Below, piece after piece: positions 51,467 to 59,934 of a stretch of DNA of 59,934 nt (position 1 is its first letter; every line of letters starts with the position of its first letter). The DNA is taken from contig NZ_JAURWA010000014.1 in the NCBI RefSeq assembly GCF_030655195.1, forward strand, positions 1 to 59,934, written 5' to 3'. The position numbers and the translations under genes are program-made. The notes beneath the pieces are model-generated. The model was not told where the DNA came from. It worked only from the letters and a program-made list of their open reading frames with translations, and ran no database searches. Source of the DNA: Patulibacter sp. Lineage in GTDB: Bacteria; Actinomycetota; Thermoleophilia; Solirubrobacterales; Solirubrobacteraceae.

Positions 51467-52396
51467 CTACGGCCCGACGTAGGTGGCTGCGAAGTGGACC
51501 GTGCTCTGGGATGCCGCGATGTCCACGGACGCGCCTGAGTTCTGGCCGACCGAGCTGTAGATCCGCTGACCGGCGTTGAGGCGGACCAGCGTGCTCACGT
51601 TCTGTGGCGTGGGCCCGTCGGGGTTGGGGACCGTGACGCTCTGAGCCAGGATCCCGGGTGTCGGGCCCGTGACGCCGGCCGGGTTGGAGTTGGGGCCGCT
51701 GACCGCGAGGGTCCGGACACCGACGGCGGCCGCGGGCGTCGTCTGCGCCCAGCGCGTCCCGGCGGCGACGAGGTACGTGCCGCTCTTCGGGATCGTGAGG
51801 TAGCCCGCGCTCGGGACGCCCTCGAACAGGACCGCGGACGTGGGGTCGTAGAAGCTGCCCACGTCGTAGCTCTCGCTCGTGTAGGAGACCGGGTTGGTGG
51901 CCGCGCCCGGGCACGTCGTGGCCGGGGCGTTGATCGTGCAGGTCGGCACGGGGAACGCCGGGGCCGCGGCGCCCGCGGCGCCGGCGCCCTGGCGGATCAC
52001 GCGGACGCTGAGCGACTCCGCGTTGCCGGCGGGCCCCTGGACCCCGGGCTCGCCCTGCTCGCCGGTCGCGCCCTTCTCCCCCGCGGGGCCCTGCGGTCCC
52101 GCCGTGCCGACGGCACCCACGGCACCGGTCGCCCCGGCGGGGCCGGTCGCGCCGACGGCGCCCGCGGCACCGGTGGAGCCGGCCTTGCCGGCGGGGAGCT
52201 GGCCCTTCTTGAAGTCCTTGGCGGTCAGCGAGCCGTTGCGGACCTTCGCGGAGGTGACCGCGTTCGCGCGGATCTGGGTGGCGCCGACGCTGTTGCGTGG
52301 GATCGCGACCGCGGCGTAGGAGGTGCCGCCGAGCGCGACGAACAGCGCGGCGAGGGCGAGGTGGTGTGAGCGCAGGTAGCGCAGGAGTGTCTTCAT
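51467..52396 (-). CDS. Collagen-like secreted/surface protein
   Basis: A 309-residue exported protein. A signal-like N-terminus ('SHHLALAALFVALGGTSYAA') precedes a conserved segment ('IPRNSVGATQIRANAVTSAKVRNGSLTAKDF'), then about 20 Gly-x-y triplets (about 70-125, e.g. 'GPQGPAGEKGATGEQGEPG') expected to form a triple-helical stalk, and a C-terminal beta domain resembling C1q/TNF-like trimeric heads. This design is frequent in Thermoleophilia and supports the taxonomic guess. The start ATG is 10 nt after TAAGAT, with a palindrome just upstream. Confidence 0.85.
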   Translation of the reverse strand: MKTLLRYLRSHHLALAALFVALGGTSYAAVAIPRNSVGATQIRANAVTSAKVRNGSLTAKDFKKGQLPAGKAGSTGAAGAVGATGPAGATGAVGAVGTAGPQGPAGEKGATGEQGEPGVQGPAGNAESLSVRVIRQGAGAAGAAAPAFPVPTCTINAPATTCPGAATNPVSYTSESYDVGSFYDPTSAVLFEGVPSAGYLTIPKSGTYLVAAGTRWAQTTPAAAVGVRTLAVSGPNSNPAGVTGPTPGILAQSVTVPNPDGPTPQNVSTLVRLNAGQRIYSSVGQNSGASVDIAASQSTVHFAATYVGP

Positions 52397-52406
52397 GGCG
52401 CCGCCG

Positions 52407-52454
52407 ATCTTAGGGCACCCGCCATTAGGGTGCCCTTTGGTTAGGCAACCCCAA
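52407..52454 (-). promoter_or_regulatory. Promoter and candidate operator of the collagen-like gene
   Basis: Reading the minus strand, -10 TAAGAT is the complement of 52407-52412. Directly upstream, GGGCACCC-N7-GGGTGCCC (52413-52435) is a perfect palindrome filling the -10/-35 spacer. Beyond it, 52436-52454 matches 15 of 19 positions of the DtxR/IdeR iron box as I recall it. The region 52455-52589 shows nothing else. Confidence 0.45.
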
Positions 52455-52589
52455 CGAATAGACGCCGTCGACCGGGCCGTACACCCACCACGGGGCCGGC
52501 CCGCGGCCCCGGTGAGGATCTCGAACGCCCGGCGACCCGCGGTCCCGCCCGCCGCCACCGCCCGGCGCGGACCGCGGGCGTCGGGGCGA

Positions 52590-53090
52590 TCAGGCCCGGG
52601 CCAGCAGGGCGTCGATCCACGCGGCGTCGGGGATCCCGTGCTCGATCGCGCCGTCGCCGACCAGGATCGCCGGGGTGCCGACCGCCCCGGCGCCCAGGCC
52701 GGCGGCGAGGTCGGCGGCGATGACGTCCGCCGCGGCGTCGTCCCGGCGATCGCGATCGAATCGCGCGACGTCGAGGCCGAGGCGACGGGCGAGCTCCCAG
52801 AGGTCCGGGTCCTCGGTCCGGCCCGGGTCGCCCACGAGGGCGTCGAGCACGGGCCAGAAGGCGTCCTGCCGCCCCGCGGCCTCCAACGCCCCGGCGAGCG
52901 CCCGCGGGCGCGGACCGCGCGCCCGGAGGACGAGGTGGCGCCAGGTCAGCCGGACGGGCGCGGCGCGCAGCCGCAGCACCGCCTGCTGGCACCGCGGGCA
53001 CGTGGCGTCCCCGTAGAGCAGCACGGCCGGGCCGTCCGGCGGTCCCGCGACGTGCGGCCCGGCAGCCGGCGACTGATCGTCGGCGGGCAT
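52590..53090 (-). CDS. DsbA-like thioredoxin-fold protein with CPRC motif
   Basis: A 166-residue thioredoxin-fold protein. The active site is 'YGDATCPRCQQAVLRL' (CPRC, about 28-31), then an all-helical insert as in DsbA/FrnE-type oxidoreductases, and the cis-Pro loop 'GAVGTPAILVGDGAIEHG'. No signal peptide is seen, so it should act in the cytoplasm. It starts 11 nt after the stop of a single-cysteine peroxiredoxin gene. Serving as that enzyme's reductant is an attractive guess. Confidence 0.82.
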   Translation of the reverse strand: MPADDQSPAAGPHVAGPPDGPAVLLYGDATCPRCQQAVLRLRAAPVRLTWRHLVLRARGPRPRALAGALEAAGRQDAFWPVLDALVGDPGRTEDPDLWELARRLGLDVARFDRDRRDDAAADVIAADLAAGLGAGAVGTPAILVGDGAIEHGIPDAAWIDALLARA

Positions 53091-53101
53091 CGCCCGGGTG
53101 C

Positions 53102-53569
53102 TCAGGCGCCGACGGCGGCCAGACCCTCGCGGACCTTGTCGACGCCCGGCAGCTCGCCCGGGTTCGACGCCAGGTGGCTCCACGCCACCGTGCCGTCGGG
53201 GCCGACGACGATCAGCGCGCGGTTGGTCATGCCGGCGGGCTCGAAGTAGGCGCCGAGCGCCTTGGACGCCTCGCCCTTGGGCTCGAAGTCGGAGAGCTGA
53301 CCGATCGTGACGCCGAGCTTCTCCTTGAAGGCGATCTGCGAGAACGACGCGTCCGTCGAGACCGCATACATGACGGCGTTCTGCTGCGCGAGCTCGGGGA
53401 GGAGCTCCTCGTACACCTGCAGCTGGTCGGTGCAGACCGGCGAGAAGGCGAAGGGATAGAAGACGAGCACGGTCGTCCGGCCCTTCAGGTCCTCCTGGGT
53501 GAAGTCGCTGCCGTCCTCGTTCCCGAGCTTGAGCTGGGGGACGGCGGTGCCCGCGGAGATGATCGACAT
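53102..53569 (-). CDS. Peroxiredoxin, AhpE/1-Cys type
   Basis: A 155-residue thiol peroxidase reducing peroxides. The peroxidatic Cys is in 'YPFAFSPVCTDQL' (PxxxS/TxxC motif, Cys46), with a supporting Arg in 'GMTNRALIVVGPDGTVAW'. There is no second cysteine, so a partner must resolve it, as for AhpE. TAGGAT (complement of 53576-53581) lies 6 nt before the ATG, implying a leaderless mRNA shared with the DsbA-like gene. Confidence 0.92.
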   Translation of the reverse strand: MSIISAGTAVPQLKLGNEDGSDFTQEDLKGRTTVLVFYPFAFSPVCTDQLQVYEELLPELAQQNAVMYAVSTDASFSQIAFKEKLGVTIGQLSDFEPKGEASKALGAYFEPAGMTNRALIVVGPDGTVAWSHLASNPGELPGVDKVREGLAAVGA

Positions 53570-53708
53570 GCCGCGATCCTACGCACCGCGGTGGCGGCCC
53601 CGGGGTCCCCGTCGGGAACGCCCGTCGATCGGATGCTCCGGAACGACGACGACCGGCCAGGGGCCGGTCGCGAGGTGCTGCGGGAGCCGCGCCGGAGCGC
53701 GGTCCGGG

Positions 53709-53981
53709 CTACTTGCGCAGCCCGAGCTCCTTGATCAGGGCGCGGTAGCCGTCGAGGTCGTTGCGGCGCATGTAGTCGAGGAGGCGACGGCGCTGACCGA
53801 CGAGCATGAGGAGGCCACGACGCGAGTGGTGGTCCTTCTGGTGCGCGCGGAGGTGGCCCGTGAGGTCGTTGATCCGCTCGGTGAGGAGAGCGACCTGGAC
53901 GCTCGTCGAACCCGTGTCCGTCTCCGTCGCGCCGAAACGGGCGACGATCTCCTGCTTGCGTTCCTGCGTGAGCGACGTCAT
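53709..53981 (-). CDS. rpsO: 30S ribosomal protein S15
   Basis: A 90-residue protein of normal length that binds the central domain of 16S rRNA. It has '[17 protein letters not shown]', '[50 protein letters not shown]' and the tail '[12 protein letters not shown]'. TAGTTT (complement of 53992-53997) is 10 nt before the ATG and no Shine-Dalgarno is seen. It lies just after ribF on the same strand. pnp, its usual direct neighbour, is 3.6 kb away. Confidence 0.97.
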   Translation of the reverse strand: MTSLTQERKQEIVARFGATETDTGSTSVQVALLTERINDLTGHLRAHQKDHHSRRGLLMLVGQRRRLLDYMRRNDLDGYRALIKELGLRK

Positions 53982-54077
53982 TCGACCGGAGAAACTAGCA
54001 GGAGCACCTGCACAGCCGCGTCCCGGCCCGTCGCCCGGCCCGCGGGGACCGGACGGCCCGGCGCCGCCGCGCGGACC

Positions 54078-54968
54078 TCAGACGGCCGCGAGGCGACGGG
54101 TGTCGTCGACGTCGCGGCCCATCTGCTCCAGCAGCGCCTCGACGCCGTCGAAGCGCTCCTCGCCGCGCAGGCGCTCGACGAACTCCAGCTCGAGCTGCTG
54201 CCCGTAGAGGTCGCCGGAGAAGTCCAGGAGGTACGCCTCGACGAGCACGCCGAGCGTCGTCTCGAACTGCGGGCGGATGCCGATGGAGACCGCGGCGGAG
54301 CGCACCGACCCGTCCTGCAGCCGCGCCCGGCACGCGTAGACGCCGTGGGCGGGCAGCGCGTGGCCCACGGGCGGCACGAGGTTGGCCGTGGGGTAGCCGA
54401 GCTCCCGCCCGCGCTTCTCGCCGTGCTCCACCGGGCCCGACACCGCGAAGGGCGACCCGAGGAGCTCGGCGGCCTCGCCGACCGCGCCGCGCGCGACCAG
54501 CTCGCGGATGCGGGTCGAGCTGACGCTGTCGCCGTCGCGCCGCAGGACCGGCACCACGACGGTCTCGAAGCGCTCGTCGGCCTGCAGCAGCGCCGGGGTG
54601 CCGCGGGCGTCCCGGCCGAAGCGGAAGTTCTCGCCGACCCGGACGCACCGGGCACCCAGGCGGTCGACGAGGACCTCCTGCACGAAGGTCGCGGCGTCCT
54701 GCGTGGCGACCTGGGCGTCGAACGGCACGAGCACGAGCTCCTCGACGCCCAGCTCGCCGGCCAGGAGGGCGCGGCGGGCCATCGTCGTCAGCTGCGGGGG
54801 GACGCGCCCCGGGGCCAGGACCGCCATCGGGTGCGGGTCGAACGTGACGACCGTGTCGGCGTCGGCGATCACCTCGCGGTGCCCGAGGTGCACGCCGTCG
54901 AAGGTGCCCAGGGCGATGGTCCGCGTGCGCGGGAGGACGTCCGCCAGGGGCGTGATGCGCGCGGTCAC
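54078..54968 (-). CDS. ribF: Bifunctional riboflavin kinase/FAD synthetase
   Basis: A 296-residue enzyme. The N-terminal nucleotidylyltransferase (FMN to FAD) has 'IALGTFDGVHLGHREVI' (HxGH), 'TFDPHPMAVL', 'VRVGENFRFGRDARG' and 'SSTRIRELVARG'. The C-terminal flavokinase has 'GRELGYPTANLVPP', 'HGVYACRAR' and 'LELEFVERLRGEERFDGVEALLEQMGRD'. The GTG overlaps the truB stop (GTGA), so ribF is the last coupled gene of the infB operon. Confidence 0.95.
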   Translation of the reverse strand: MTARITPLADVLPRTRTIALGTFDGVHLGHREVIADADTVVTFDPHPMAVLAPGRVPPQLTTMARRALLAGELGVEELVLVPFDAQVATQDAATFVQEVLVDRLGARCVRVGENFRFGRDARGTPALLQADERFETVVVPVLRRDGDSVSSTRIRELVARGAVGEAAELLGSPFAVSGPVEHGEKRGRELGYPTANLVPPVGHALPAHGVYACRARLQDGSVRSAAVSIGIRPQFETTLGVLVEAYLLDFSGDLYGQQLELEFVERLRGEERFDGVEALLEQMGRDVDDTRRLAAV

Positions 54969-55894
54969 GGACGGAAGCCTACGACGGGATGGATCCGGCC
55001 GTCCGGCTCCCGGCGCCCGATGGCGATCGCCTCCCCGGCGTGGCACAGCCCGACCTCGTCGACGGCCGGTGCGTCGGGCAGCTCCAGCCGCTGGCCGAAC
55101 CCCGCGCGACGGGCCTGGTCGGCGTCCAGCTCGACCGTCGGCAGGACGCTGCGGAGCAGGTCGTGCAGGGGCAGCAGGCGCCAGTCGGCGCGGTCCACGT
55201 CGGGCTGCTGGGCCCGGTCCACGGAGTACGCGCCGATCGACGTGCGCCGCAGCTCGAGGCAGTAGGCGTCGCCGAGGTCGGCCACCAGCGTGCGCACGTA
55301 CGTCCCCGACGAGCACGAGATCCGGAAGCGCGCCCGATCCCCGTCGCGCCACAGCTGCTCGTACTCGTGGACCTGCACCTCGCGCTCGGGCACGACGACC
55401 TCCTCGCCGCGACGGGCGCGCTTGTACGCGCGCTCCCCGTCGACGCGGATCGCGGAATAGGCGGGCGGGGTCTGGCGCACCAGGCCCGTCGGCAGCGACG
55501 GCGGGTCCGGGGGGATCCGGCCGGTCTCGACGATCTCGCCCTCGGGGTCGCCGGTGGTCGACGTCGCCCCGAGCCGCGCGAGCGTCTCGTAGGTCTTGTC
55601 CTGGCCCATCAGGTGGTGCTGCAGACGGGTGGCCCGCCCGACCAGGACGATCAGCAGCCCGGTCGCGAAGGGATCCAGCGTGCCCGTGTGCCCGACGCGC
55701 CCGGCGCGGCGTCCGCCGAGCGTCCGCCGGACGCGCTGGACGACGTCGTGGCTGGTCACGCCCGCCGGCTTGTCGATCAGCAGCGCGCCGTCGGGGAACG
55801 TCTCCGGGGTCGACGGTCCGCTCCCGGCCCCGCGTCCCGGGTCGGCGTGGGCGGGCGTCGACGGCGCGGGTGGCCGACCGGCGGGGCCGGTCAC
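54965..55894 (-). CDS. truB: tRNA pseudouridine-55 synthase
   Basis: A 309-residue pseudouridine synthase making psi55 in the T loop. 'GALLIDKPAGVTSHDVVQRVRR', the catalytic Asp in 'GHTGTLDPFATGLLIV', 'YETLARLGATSTTGDPEG', 'PPAYSAIRVDGERAYKRARRGE' and 'SCSSGTYVRTLVADLG' are present. An extra Pro/Ala/Gly-rich N-terminus of about 33 residues precedes the core. The GTG overlaps the stop of the DHH phosphoesterase gene (GTGA). Confidence 0.95.
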   Translation of the reverse strand: MTGPAGRPPAPSTPAHADPGRGAGSGPSTPETFPDGALLIDKPAGVTSHDVVQRVRRTLGGRRAGRVGHTGTLDPFATGLLIVLVGRATRLQHHLMGQDKTYETLARLGATSTTGDPEGEIVETGRIPPDPPSLPTGLVRQTPPAYSAIRVDGERAYKRARRGEEVVVPEREVQVHEYEQLWRDGDRARFRISCSSGTYVRTLVADLGDAYCLELRRTSIGAYSVDRAQQPDVDRADWRLLPLHDLLRSVLPTVELDADQARRAGFGQRLELPDAPAVDEVGLCHAGEAIAIGRREPDGRIHPVVGFRP

Positions 55895-56904
55895 CGCAGC
55901 TCGCGGAGGTGGGCGCTGAGGAACTGCACGAGCTCCTCCTCCCCCAGGTCCGTCGTGAAGCCGGCCGCCTGCGGATGGCCCCCGCCCCCGCCGGCCCGGG
56001 CGATCGACGAGACGTCGAGCCCGGTCCCGGTCGAGCGCAGCGAGACCTTCGTCCGCACGACGCCGTCCGCGTCGTCGCCGGGCCCGACGACGACCTCGCG
56101 GGCGACGGCCGCCACACGGGTGCCCGCGACCGTGCGGAGGTGGTCGATGATGCCTTCGGAATCGGTGTCCTCTGCGCCGGTGGAGTCGTAGTCCTCGCGC
56201 CGCAGGAGCGAGAACGTCAGCTGCCCGTCCTCCTCGCGGCGGGTCCGCTCGAGCGCCCGGCCGAGCAGGGCCAGCTTGGCCCACGGGGCGCCCTCGTAGA
56301 GGGTGCGGTAGACCGCGAAGCTGTCGACGCCCAGGCCGATCAGGTCGGCGGCCATGCGGTGGGCGCGCTCGCTCGTGTTCTCCCACATGAACTGACCGGT
56401 GTCGGTGACCAGCCCGACGTAGAGCGCCTTCGCGGTGTCCAGGTCGATGGGCACCTGCAGCTCGCGGAGCAGGTCCCAGAGGATCTCGACCGTCGAGGAC
56501 GCCTCGGAGTCCACCAGGTCGACGTCGCCGAAGCGGGTGTTGTCGTGGTGGTGGTCGACGTTGAGGATCCGCGCGGCGTCCGTGCGGATCGGTCCGACGG
56601 GCATGCGGTCCAGCGTCCCGCAGTCGAGGAAGAGCGCGGTGCGCTCGCCGATGTCCTCGGGGATCCCGGTGACGAGGTCGACGGTGGCCAGGCCCTTGTA
56701 CTCGCGCGACAGCGGCAGGTCGCTCGGAGCGACCACCGCCACGACGTCCTTGCCCATCGCCTGCAGCATGCGCGTGGCCGCGACGAGCGACCCGATGGCG
56801 TCACCGTCCGGGTGCTCGTGGGTGACCGTGACGAAGCGCTCCTCGGAGCGCAGGTACTCGAGGACCGCCCGACGTGCGTCGCGTGCGACGTCGGCGGTGC
56901 TCAT
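55891..56904 (-). CDS. DHH-family phosphoesterase (NrnA/pAp phosphatase-like)
   Basis: A 337-residue DHH/DHHA1 protein that degrades nanoRNA and/or pAp or cyclic-dinucleotide products. The motifs are 'VTHEHPDGDAIGSL', 'ALFLDCGTLDRM', 'ILNVDHHHDNTRFG' (DHH), 'GLVTDTGQF', and the C-terminal DHHA1 'GGGGGHPQAAGFTTD'. Placement between rbfA and truB is typical in actinobacteria. The ATG overlaps the rbfA stop (ATGA). Confidence 0.92.
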   Translation of the reverse strand: MSTADVARDARRAVLEYLRSEERFVTVTHEHPDGDAIGSLVAATRMLQAMGKDVVAVVAPSDLPLSREYKGLATVDLVTGIPEDIGERTALFLDCGTLDRMPVGPIRTDAARILNVDHHHDNTRFGDVDLVDSEASSTVEILWDLLRELQVPIDLDTAKALYVGLVTDTGQFMWENTSERAHRMAADLIGLGVDSFAVYRTLYEGAPWAKLALLGRALERTRREEDGQLTFSLLRREDYDSTGAEDTDSEGIIDHLRTVAGTRVAAVAREVVVGPGDDADGVVRTKVSLRSTGTGLDVSSIARAGGGGGHPQAAGFTTDLGEEELVQFLSAHLRELR

Positions 56905-57314
56905 CGAGCAGCGTCGTCCTTCGCGGCCGCTTCCTCTTCGTCGTCCTCGGTCTCCACCGCGGGCGGCGGCGGGTCGTCGAGGATCTCCTGGATCCGCATG
57001 GCGCGGTCGATCGTCTCGTCCAGCTCGAACTTCAGCACGGGCGTGTGCTTCAGCCCGAGCTCCTGCCCGACCCGCCGCTGGAGGAAGCCGACGGCCGAGC
57101 GCAGCCCGTCCACGGTCTCCTCCGGCGCGGCGGCGTCGTCGCCGATGCTGAGCACCGAGACGAGCACCGTCGCGTGGCTGAGGTCGGTGCTCGTCCGCAC
57201 GCCGGTGATGGTGGCGAACCCGATCCGCGGGTCCTTCAGCTCGCCGCGCTGGAGCACGTCGGCCAGGACCTCGCGGACGGACTCGTCCACCCGCCGCATG
57301 CGATCGGGCTTCAC
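56901..57314 (-). CDS. rbfA: Ribosome-binding factor A
   Basis: A 137-residue KH-like protein for 30S maturation at the 16S 5' helix. 'MRRVDESVREVLADVLQRGELKDPRIGFATITGVRTSTDLSHATVLVSVL' and 'LKHTPVLKFELDETIDRAMRIQEIL' define it. The acidic/Ala tail (about 117-137) is extra. The GTG at 57312-57314 shares a base with the infB stop (TAGTG), so it is coupled to infB; the ATG six residues later is possible. Confidence 0.93.
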   Translation of the reverse strand: MKPDRMRRVDESVREVLADVLQRGELKDPRIGFATITGVRTSTDLSHATVLVSVLSIGDDAAAPEETVDGLRSAVGFLQRRVGQELGLKHTPVLKFELDETIDRAMRIQEILDDPPPPAVETEDDEEEAAAKDDAAR

Positions 57315-59934
57315 TACTTCAGCTCGCGATCGACGCGACGCTTCTCGTAGACCTCGATGATGTCGCCCTCGCGCACCTGCTCGAAGTCGCGGAGCACGAT
57401 GCCGCACTCGTAGCCGGTCGCGACCTCGCGGGCGTCCTCGTTGAACCGCTTGAGCGACTCGATCTTCGTCGTCGCGATCGTCTCGCCGTCGCGCAGGACG
57501 CGGGCGAGGGCGTTGCGCTTGACGCGCCCGTCCGTGATGTACGAGCCGGCGATGGTGCCGACCTTCGACGCCCGGAAGATCGCGCGGACCTCGGCGGTGC
57601 CGACGGTCTCCTCGACCTCGTCCTTGTCGAGCATCCCCTCCATGACGTCGCGGAGATCCTCGAGCGCCCGGTAGATGATGTCGTAGGTGCGGATCTCGAC
57701 GCCCTCGTGGTCCGCCACGCGGCGGGCGTTGCCGACGGTGTCGGTGTTGAAGCCGATGATCACCGCCTGCGAGGCCGCGGCGAGCATGACGTCGGACTCG
57801 GTGATGCCACCGACGCCCGACAGCACGATGTCGACGAAGACCTCGCTCTGCGGGAGCTTCGAGATCTCGTCCTCGAACGCCTCGAGCGAGCCGGCGACGT
57901 CGGCCTTGAGGACCAGCTGCAGGCCCTTCTGGTCGTCCGACGCGACGGAGCGCTTGAAGACGTCCTCGAGCGAGAACTTGCGACCCGAGCGGCGCGCGAT
58001 GGCCTCGGCCTTGAGGCGCGTCTCGCGCTCCTCGGCCTTGACGCGGGCGGCCTTCTCGTTCTCGACGACCATCGCCAGGTCACCGGCGTTGGGCACGCCG
58101 TTGAACCCGAGGACGAGCACCGGGTCACCGACGCCCGCGACCTCGATCCGCTCGCCGGTGTAGTCGATGAGCGCGCGGACCTTGCCCCACTGGGCGCCGG
58201 AGACGATCGCGTCGCCGATCTCGAGCGTGCCGCGCTGGATCAGCACGGTCGCGACCGGACCGCGGCCGATGTCCAGCTTGGCCTCGACGACCACGCCGGA
58301 GGCCATGGTGTCGGGGTTGGCGCTGAGCTCCTGGATCTCCGCCACGACGCCGATGACGTCGAGCAGGTCCTCCAGGCCGTCGCCGGTCTTCGCGGACACG
58401 TCGACGAACTCGACGTCGCCGCCCCACTCGGCCGGGTTCAGGCCGATCGTCGCCATCTCGGTGCGCACGCGCACCGGGTCGGCGCCGGGCTTGTCGATCT
58501 TGTTGACCGCGACGATGATCGGCACGTCGGCCGCGCGGGCGTGGTCGATGGCCTCCTGCGTCTGCGGCTTCACGCCGTCGTCCGCCGCCACCACGATGAC
58601 CGCGATGTCGGTGAGACGGGCACCGCGGGCACGCATGGCGGTGAACGCCGCGTGGCCCGGGGTGTCGAGGAACGTGATCGTGTCCTCGCCGTGGTGCACC
58701 TGGTAGGCGCCGATGTGCTGGGTGATGCCGCCGGCCTCGCCCGAGGCCACCTCGGCCTCGCGCAGCTTGTCCAGCAGCGACGTCTTGCCGTGGTCGACGT
58801 GACCCATGATCGTGACGACCGGGGGACGCTGGACCAGCTCGGCCTCGGAGTCGTCGAAGACCGGGGCCTCGTCCTCCTCGTCGCTGGCCTTGACGATGAC
58901 GATCTCGCGCTCGAACTCGCCGGCGAGCAGCTCGATCGTGTCGTCCGACAGCGTCTGCGTGAGCGTCGCCATCTCGCCCATGAGCATGAGCTTCTTGATC
59001 ATCTCGGGGATCGGGACGCCGAGGTACTCGGCGACGTCCTTCACCGTCGAGCCGGAGTTGATGCGCGGGACGTCGACCGTGCGACCCTGCTCGCCGCGGT
59101 TCAGCGGGGCCAGGGCCTCCTCGATCGACTGGCGGCGACGACGCCGGCGCGGACGCCGGTTCGGGGGACCGCCACCGACGCCCGGGCGACGCGGGCCGCC
59201 CGGCTGGTCGATGACCACGCGGCGCTTGCCCGGACCGCCGGCACCGGCGGCCTTCGGACGCGCGGCCGAGGGGTCGGGCAGCGAGATGATCTTCGGGCCC
59301 GCGCCGGCGGACGGCTTCTCGCCCAGGGTCGGGGGACCCTTGGGGAGGGCGGGCTTCTTGGCGCGGAGGTCCTTCAGCTCGGGAGCCGGCGTGGGCTCCT
59401 TCGTCGGCCGCTTGGGCAGACGACGGACGAGCCCGGGGGGCGCCGCGCCGCGGTTGGAGCCGGGACCGCTGGCGGGCTCGGGGAGCCGCGCCGACGGACG
59501 GGCGATGGGCTGGGGAGCGGGACGCTCGCCCTGGGGCTGCGGGCGCTGCGGACGACCCTGGCCCTGACCGGGACCGCCCGGACGCTGGCCGGGGCCACCG
59601 GGACGCTGGGGTCCACCGGCACCGCCGGGACGACCACCCTGCTGGGGACGGCCCTGACCGGGACCACCCGGACGCTGCGGGGCACCGGGGCGCTGGCCGC
59701 CGGGACCGGCGGGGCGCTGACCGCCGCCCTGCTGCGGACGCTGCGGGGTGCGCTGACCGGCACCCGACGGAGCGGCGGGGCGCTGCGGCTGGGCCGGCGG
59801 GGCGGGCTTGGGCTTCGGGGCGGCCGGGGCCGCGGTCGCGATGACGCGCGGGCCGGCACCGGGGGTCAGGCCACCGGGGGCCCGACGCGGCGGCTCCTGG
59901 CGCGGGGCCGGACGGGTCGGCGTGCCCGCGGCGG
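57314..59934 (-). CDS. infB: Translation initiation factor IF-2, N-terminus beyond the window
   Basis: A frame open for 873 codons to the window edge. The N-terminal part is Pro/Gly/Gln/Arg-rich with repeated Gln-Arg-Pro-Gly-Gly segments (about 59500-59790). Next come the IF2-N region ('[41 protein letters not shown]'), the G domain with 'GHVDHGKTS', 'DTPGHAAF' and 'NKIDK', and domains II-IV ending '[17 protein letters not shown]'. It brings fMet-tRNA to the 30S subunit. An internal GTG at 59218 is not the real start, since the upstream sequence reads as IF-2. Confidence 0.95.
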   Translation of the reverse strand, partial: AAGTPTRPAPRQEPPRRAPGGLTPGAGPRVIATAAPAAPKPKPAPPAQPQRPAAPSGAGQRTPQRPQQGGGQRPAGPGGQRPGAPQRPGGPGQGRPQQGGRPGGAGGPQRPGGPGQRPGGPGQGQGRPQRPQPQGERPAPQPIARPSARLPEPASGPGSNRGAAPPGLVRRLPKRPTKEPTPAPELKDLRAKKPALPKGPPTLGEKPSAGAGPKIISLPDPSAARPKAAGAGGPGKRRVVIDQPGGPRRPGVGGGPPNRRPRRRRRRQSIEEALAPLNRGEQGRTVDVPRINSGSTVKDVAEYLGVPIPEMIKKLMLMGEMATLTQTLSDDTIELLAGEFEREIVIVKASDEEDEAPVFDDSEAELVQRPPVVTIMGHVDHGKTSLLDKLREAEVASGEAGGITQHIGAYQVHHGEDTITFLDTPGHAAFTAMRARGARLTDIAVIVVAADDGVKPQTQEAIDHARAADVPIIVAVNKIDKPGADPVRVRTEMATIGLNPAEWGGDVEFVDVSAKTGDGLEDLLDVIGVVAEIQELSANPDTMASGVVVEAKLDIGRGPVATVLIQRGTLEIGDAIVSGAQWGKVRALIDYTGERIEVAGVGDPVLVLGFNGVPNAGDLAMVVENEKAARVKAEERETRLKAEAIARRSGRKFSLEDVFKRSVASDDQKGLQLVLKADVAGSLEAFEDEISKLPQSEVFVDIVLSGVGGITESDVMLAAASQAVIIGFNTDTVGNARRVADHEGVEIRTYDIIYRALEDLRDVMEGMLDKDEVEETVGTAEVRAIFRASKVGTIAGSYITDGRVKRNALARVLRDGETIATTKIESLKRFNEDAREVATGYECGIVLRDFEQVREGDIIEVYEKRRVDRELK

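Noticed and set aside
59500-59790. Repetitive Gly/Pro/Gln/Arg sequence at the window end as a mobile or satellite repeat
   Set aside because: It is in frame with infB and matches the disordered N-terminal region usual in actinobacterial IF-2.
1-59934. tRNA, rRNA, riboswitch and mobile-element search by eye
   Set aside because: I found no clover-leaf arms, rRNA signatures, T-box or lysine/FMN riboswitch cores, transposase motifs or terminal inverted repeats. A covariance-model scan would be needed to exclude small RNAs.

Overview
The window is about 60 kb of very GC-rich chromosome packed with housekeeping genes on both strands. The gene content is actinobacterial: MurT/GatD, a dapA-rnj pair, an actinobacterial LexA-type box before recA, and GTGA/ATGA overlaps joining operons. 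A collagen-like protein of the 'HHLALAALFVALGG' surface family typical of Thermoleophilia points to Solirubrobacterales (Patulibacter-like). That placement is inference. I see no rRNA, tRNA, CRISPR array, transposase, prophage or plasmid feature.

Layout. 1-4.2 kb: partial DnaJ-domain gene, mscL, a metallophosphoesterase, a small membrane protein, an acetyltransferase and a cyclophilin lipoprotein. 4.3-8.3 kb: a coupled operon of lipid kinase, murT, a methyltransferase and gatD (peptidoglycan amidation). 8.4-12.7 kb: a five-gene glycine betaine/choline-type ABC operon with its IclR regulator. 12.8-23.9 kb: dut, an ACT protein, hflX, dapE, dapC, an XRE regulator, dapD, dapF, miaA, a FIST protein and an SDR enzyme. 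23.9-33.4 kb: miaB, recX-recA, cinA, a RodZ-like protein and FtsK. 33.5-39.9 kb: a DeoR regulator, a two-component pair, rnj and dapA. 40.1-47.8 kb: recD2, two GNAT genes, dapB, a polytopic membrane protein and an M16 peptidase. 47.8-59.9 kb: pnp, a DUF2330-like protein, the collagen-like protein, a DsbA-like protein with a peroxiredoxin, rpsO, ribF, truB, nrnA-like, rbfA and infB (cut by the window end).

Working together: dapA, dapB, dapD, dapC, dapE and dapF are all here in separate units and make up the succinylase route to diaminopimelate. This feeds lysine synthesis and the peptidoglycan stem that MurT/GatD then amidates. infB-rbfA-nrnA-truB-ribF, rpsO and pnp form the translation and RNA block.

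Most notable: the betaine-binding lipoprotein has its two lobes in swapped order (a circular permutation). DapF has both catalytic cysteines replaced by serine and the GNPH histidine by glutamine. More than twenty genes have a nAnnnT -10-like hexamer 6-10 nt before the start codon, implying widespread leaderless mRNAs. These include a divergent miaA/FIST pair whose -10 elements overlap. The sensor kinase gene seems to start at ATC.
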